From Williamsia phyllosphaerae (GTDB lineage: Bacteria > Actinomycetota > Actinomycetes > Mycobacteriales > Mycobacteriaceae), in the NCBI RefSeq assembly GCF_014635305.1, contig NZ_BMCS01000001.1, forward strand, positions 496,001 to 560,000: DNA of 64,000 nucleotides. Reading direction: 5' to 3'. Shown here in pieces: positions 61,391-64,000 of this stretch; within the stretch, counting starts at the first letter, position 1; each line of letters opens with the position of its first letter. The position numbers were made by a program, and so were the translations under genes. The notes under the pieces are model-generated. The model had not been told where the DNA came from. It saw only the letters and a program-made list of their open reading frames with translations, and searched no databases.

Positions 61391-62416
61391 ATGAAAGCGC
61401 TGCACTTCATCGGCGAGAACGCCCTTCGGTGGACCGACCGCCCCGACCCGGCGATCGAGGGCCCCACGGAGGCGATCGTGCATCCACTCGCCGCGACCAC
61501 CTGCGACCTCGACCGCGCGATCATCTCCGGTGCCGTCGACTTCGGCACCGGCTACCCGATCGGACACGAGTGCGTCGCCGAGGTGATCTCGGTGGGATCA
61601 GGCGTCGGCAACGTCGCACCGGGTGACGTGTGCGTCGTGCCCTGGCACATCAACTGCGGAACCTGCGACAACTGCCGATTGGGGCTGAGCGCGGCCTGCA
61701 CCGCCCACCCCGGACTGTCCGGATACGGGGCACCTATAGCAGGCGATTTCGGCGGCTTGTTCTCCGATCTCGTGCGGGTGCCGTTCGCCGACGCGATGCT
61801 CACCAAGCTGCCCCCCGGGGTCGACCCGGTTCGGGCCGCGAGCTGCGGGGACAACCTCACCGACGCCTATGTGGCCGTGTGGCGCGGATTGTCCCGCCGG
61901 CCAGGTACGTCTGTTCTCGTCGTCAACAGCCTTTCGAGCCTCGGCTCCTTCGCCGTGCAGCACGCTGTCGCCCTCGGCGCGGGCAGCGTGACGCTCGTCG
62001 ACGCGGACGAGCAGCGGCGCGAACAGGCCCGATCACTCGGGGCCGAGGCGCATCCGACGGTCGATGCCGCTCGACATCACAACAGGTTTCCCGTGGTGAT
62101 CGGCGCGTCACCCCACCCGACGCTTCTCGCCGAGGCCATCCGGTGTGTGGCGCCGGGCGGACATCTGTCGAACGTGGCCATGATCTTCGGCAACGCCTCA
62201 CTACCGCTGTGGGACATGTACCAGCGCGACATGACACTGTCGACGGGCTTCGTCAGCGTCATGCCCCACCTCGAAGCGGTACTCGGGATGTTGGAGGGCG
62301 ATCGCATCCATCCCGAACAGATATCCACCACGCACCCATGGGCAGACGCCCCTGAGGTGCTGCTCGCGCCCTATGCGAAGCCAGTCCTCGTCGCGCCGTC
62401 CCTGATGGGCGGGTAG
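61391..62416 (+). CDS. Zinc-dependent alcohol dehydrogenase family protein (MDR)
   Basis: A 341-aa medium-chain dehydrogenase. The catalytic zinc site (TTCDLDRAIISG, GHECVAEVISVG), structural zinc cysteines (INCGTCDNCRLGLSAAC) and a Rossmann segment (TSVLVVNSLSSLGSFAVQHAVALGAGSVTLVDAD) are visible; the usual GxGxxG is degenerate (NSLSSLG), so cofactor binding may be altered. Substrate unknown. It is divergent from the HxlR regulator and likely induced when that protein is inactivated, as in formaldehyde- or electrophile-responsive pairs. Confidence 0.88.
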   Translation: MKALHFIGENALRWTDRPDPAIEGPTEAIVHPLAATTCDLDRAIISGAVDFGTGYPIGHECVAEVISVGSGVGNVAPGDVCVVPWHINCGTCDNCRLGLSAACTAHPGLSGYGAPIAGDFGGLFSDLVRVPFADAMLTKLPPGVDPVRAASCGDNLTDAYVAVWRGLSRRPGTSVLVVNSLSSLGSFAVQHAVALGAGSVTLVDADEQRREQARSLGAEAHPTVDAARHHNRFPVVIGASPHPTLLAEAIRCVAPGGHLSNVAMIFGNASLPLWDMYQRDMTLSTGFVSVMPHLEAVLGMLEGDRIHPEQISTTHPWADAPEVLLAPYAKPVLVAPSLMGG

Positions 62417-62475
62417 TCGCCGCGCTCGCACGTCACATCCGACCCCGGCAACGGGGAGCCCCGTGACGCCGAAGG

Positions 62476-62505
62476 TTGACATCACTGCCATCGTGCAATG
62501 ACACT
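62476..62505 (+). promoter_or_regulatory. Candidate promoter for the LVIVD protein
   Basis: TTGACA, 18 nt, GACACT, about 110 nt before the GTG start. The rest of 62417-62617 shows no other clear signal. Confidence 0.4.
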
Positions 62506-62617
62506 CTCCGGGTGTGTGACGCGGCGCACATCCGTACAGGTGGGGTGCTGCGGTCGGTCACCGGATCACCGGTGCTCGATTCGCACATCTGATGAGAAGC
62601 CATTCGGGAGGCTCGCC

Positions 62618-64000
62618 GTGCAGGTCACATCCATCCGCCGCGCGACCACGATCGTCGCGATCGTGGTCGCCGTGTTCGCATCGAGCGCGACGCTGGCCGT
62701 CGCCAAGGCCCCGCCGGGCTACGACGACTTCGCCGATGTCTGGCCCACTTCGGTCCCGCAGGCGCAGTGTCGTCCCGGCGATCGGGTCGAGACCGGGGTG
62801 CAGGGCGAGGTGTCGCTGTCCGATCGCAAGAGTGGTCGGAGCCGGCGCGGATACAACTGCAACATCGACCTCGTCGGGCAACTGCAGAACGAGGGCACCG
62901 GGATCACCAGCGCGTCCTACAAGCAGTGCACCTATACCGGGACCAGCTTCCCGACCAACCTGCTCAACCGGAAACCCGCCGGTGTCAACGTGATCGATGC
63001 GTCCGACCCCGCCCGGCCGCGGCGCACGGCCGTCCTGAACGAGCCCGCGGCGTTGGGCGGCACCTGGGAGTCGTTGAAGGTCAACGAGGCCCGCGGCCTG
63101 CTGGTGGGTACCGCCGTCGGCATCCTCGAGGGAGCCGGCTACATCTCCGTCTACGACATCGCCACCGACTGTGCGCACCCGCGTCTGCTCAACCGCGGCG
63201 CGGGGAGCCGGCTGAACATGCCGATACCGATCACCACGCACGAGGGCGATTTCTCCCCCGACGGCAGGACGTACTGGGCGTCCGGCGTCGCCCCGGGATA
63301 CGTTAGCGCCGTCGACCTGACCGACCCGAGCCGGCCGATGGTGGTCTGGAGTGGCGTCACCGGCATCTCCGCCCACGGCATGGGATTCACCCCCGACGGT
63401 GAGACCATGTACCTGTCGAACCTCGCCGGGCTCACCATGATCGACGTCTCCGCGATCCAGAACCGCAAGCCGCGCACGATCGTCTCCCGGCTCGCGCCGC
63501 ACATCGGCCAGAAGTTCTGGACCGACGGCCAGATCACTCAGCACAGCATCTACGTCACCTACGGCGGTAAGCCGCACGTGTTCTCGATGGACGAGGCGGG
63601 CTCGGGTGGCGCAAAGCTGTTCGACGCTGCACGATCGTCGAACTTGAAGCTGCGCAACGTCATCAAGCTGGCCATCAACCTGCCGAGGAATCAGACCAGG
63701 GCCGTGGCCAGTGCCGGCGGCAACGGACCGTTCGCCTACGAGTCGCACTACTGCTCGGTGGACCGTCCCGTCGATCCGCGTCGGATGGCCTGCGGGTGGA
63801 TCCAATCCGGCATCCGGGTCTTCGACATCAGCGACCCCGACCGTTTCCGCGAGATCGGGTACTTCAACCCCGCCGCGCAGGTGGGCAAGACCTTCACCAC
63901 CCTGACCAATTCCATCCACGCGGGACTGGCGAACATCGCGGCCCCGCCCATCATCGGTGCCGCGGCGCTGGGACGGGCGATCCTGCAGGGGCAGGCGCCG
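62618..64000 (+). CDS. Secreted LVIVD-repeat (beta-propeller-like) protein, 3' end cut by window edge
   Basis: At least 461 codons, open at the right edge. GTG 62618 has GGGAGG 6 nt upstream. A signal peptide (TTIVAIVVAVFASSATLAVA) leads to repeats such as GVNVIDASDPARPRRTAVL, YISVYDIATDCAHPRLL, YVSAVDLTDPSRPMVV, LTMIDVSAIQ and GIRVFDISDPDRFREIGYF, the V.D.SDP..P pattern of LVIVD proteins, interspersed with GDFSPDGRTYW-like strands. This predicts a secreted beta-propeller of unknown ligand. Several Cys pairs are present. Function not known. Confidence 0.88.
   Translation, partial: MQVTSIRRATTIVAIVVAVFASSATLAVAKAPPGYDDFADVWPTSVPQAQCRPGDRVETGVQGEVSLSDRKSGRSRRGYNCNIDLVGQLQNEGTGITSASYKQCTYTGTSFPTNLLNRKPAGVNVIDASDPARPRRTAVLNEPAALGGTWESLKVNEARGLLVGTAVGILEGAGYISVYDIATDCAHPRLLNRGAGSRLNMPIPITTHEGDFSPDGRTYWASGVAPGYVSAVDLTDPSRPMVVWSGVTGISAHGMGFTPDGETMYLSNLAGLTMIDVSAIQNRKPRTIVSRLAPHIGQKFWTDGQITQHSIYVTYGGKPHVFSMDEAGSGGAKLFDAARSSNLKLRNVIKLAINLPRNQTRAVASAGGNGPFAYESHYCSVDRPVDPRRMACGWIQSGIRVFDISDPDRFREIGYFNPAAQVGKTFTTLTNSIHAGLANIAAPPIIGAAALGRAILQGQAP

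Overview
The window is high-GC actinobacterial chromosome, most likely Gordonia or a close relative in the Mycobacteriales. The backbone gene order purA - Rv0358-like - site-2 protease (Rv0359-like) - DUF3151 (Rv0360c-like) - acidic membrane protein (Rv0361-like) - fba - DedA (Rv0364-like) - SpoU methyltransferase (Rv0380c-like) - pyrE - ttfA (Rv0383c-like) - clpB follows the Mycobacterium tuberculosis order as I remember it, and TtfA implies a mycolic-acid cell wall. No RNA gene, IS element, integrase or CRISPR array was seen.

Layout. 1-2.6 kb: purA (cut by the left edge), a conserved hypothetical and a site-2 protease. 2.6-17.4 kb: an accessory surface locus made of a 2292-aa secreted repeat protein (Ig/cadherin-like units plus YVTN-type beta-propellers), two tandem paralogous SARP-type ATPase regulators, and a 239-aa signal-less mini-homologue of the giant. 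The two surface-type genes share a nearly identical 21-bp element upstream. 17.4-20.5 kb: FMN split-barrel protein, CDF metal exporter with a perfect operator palindrome, FUSC membrane protein. 20.4-27.9 kb: housekeeping block, with a relic of a DUF559-type gene and an unrecognised protein inserted.

28.6-46 kb: a catabolic region. One operon (class III aminotransferase, FAD/Fe-S oxidoreductase, semialdehyde dehydrogenase, ectoine-hydrolase-like M24 protein, class I aminotransferase, M20 deacylase) lies divergent to a 2-hydroxyacid dehydrogenase. A second group holds an MHS-type symporter, a GntR regulator, an amidase and a EutA-like Asp/Glu racemase-family protein. Together these look like uptake and breakdown of ectoine or a related N-acylated compound. 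A perfect 22-bp palindrome next to the GntR gene has a near-identical 12-bp core in the promoter region of the first operon, suggesting one regulator for both.

46-58 kb: metabolic and stress genes (SCO6745-family protein, amino-acid permease with dihydroxyacetone kinase, SDRs, VanX-like dipeptidase with an 8-bp repeat that extends its frame, TetR/MFS efflux pair, HxlR/SDR pair). 58-64 kb: clpB with an HspR-type operator and a SigH-like promoter, an HxlR/alcohol dehydrogenase pair and a secreted LVIVD-repeat protein cut by the right edge.

Recurrent themes: at least eight genes have a TANNNT-like hexamer 6-8 nt before the start codon (probable leaderless mRNAs), and short 21-22-bp-period tandem repeats sit directly after several stop codons.
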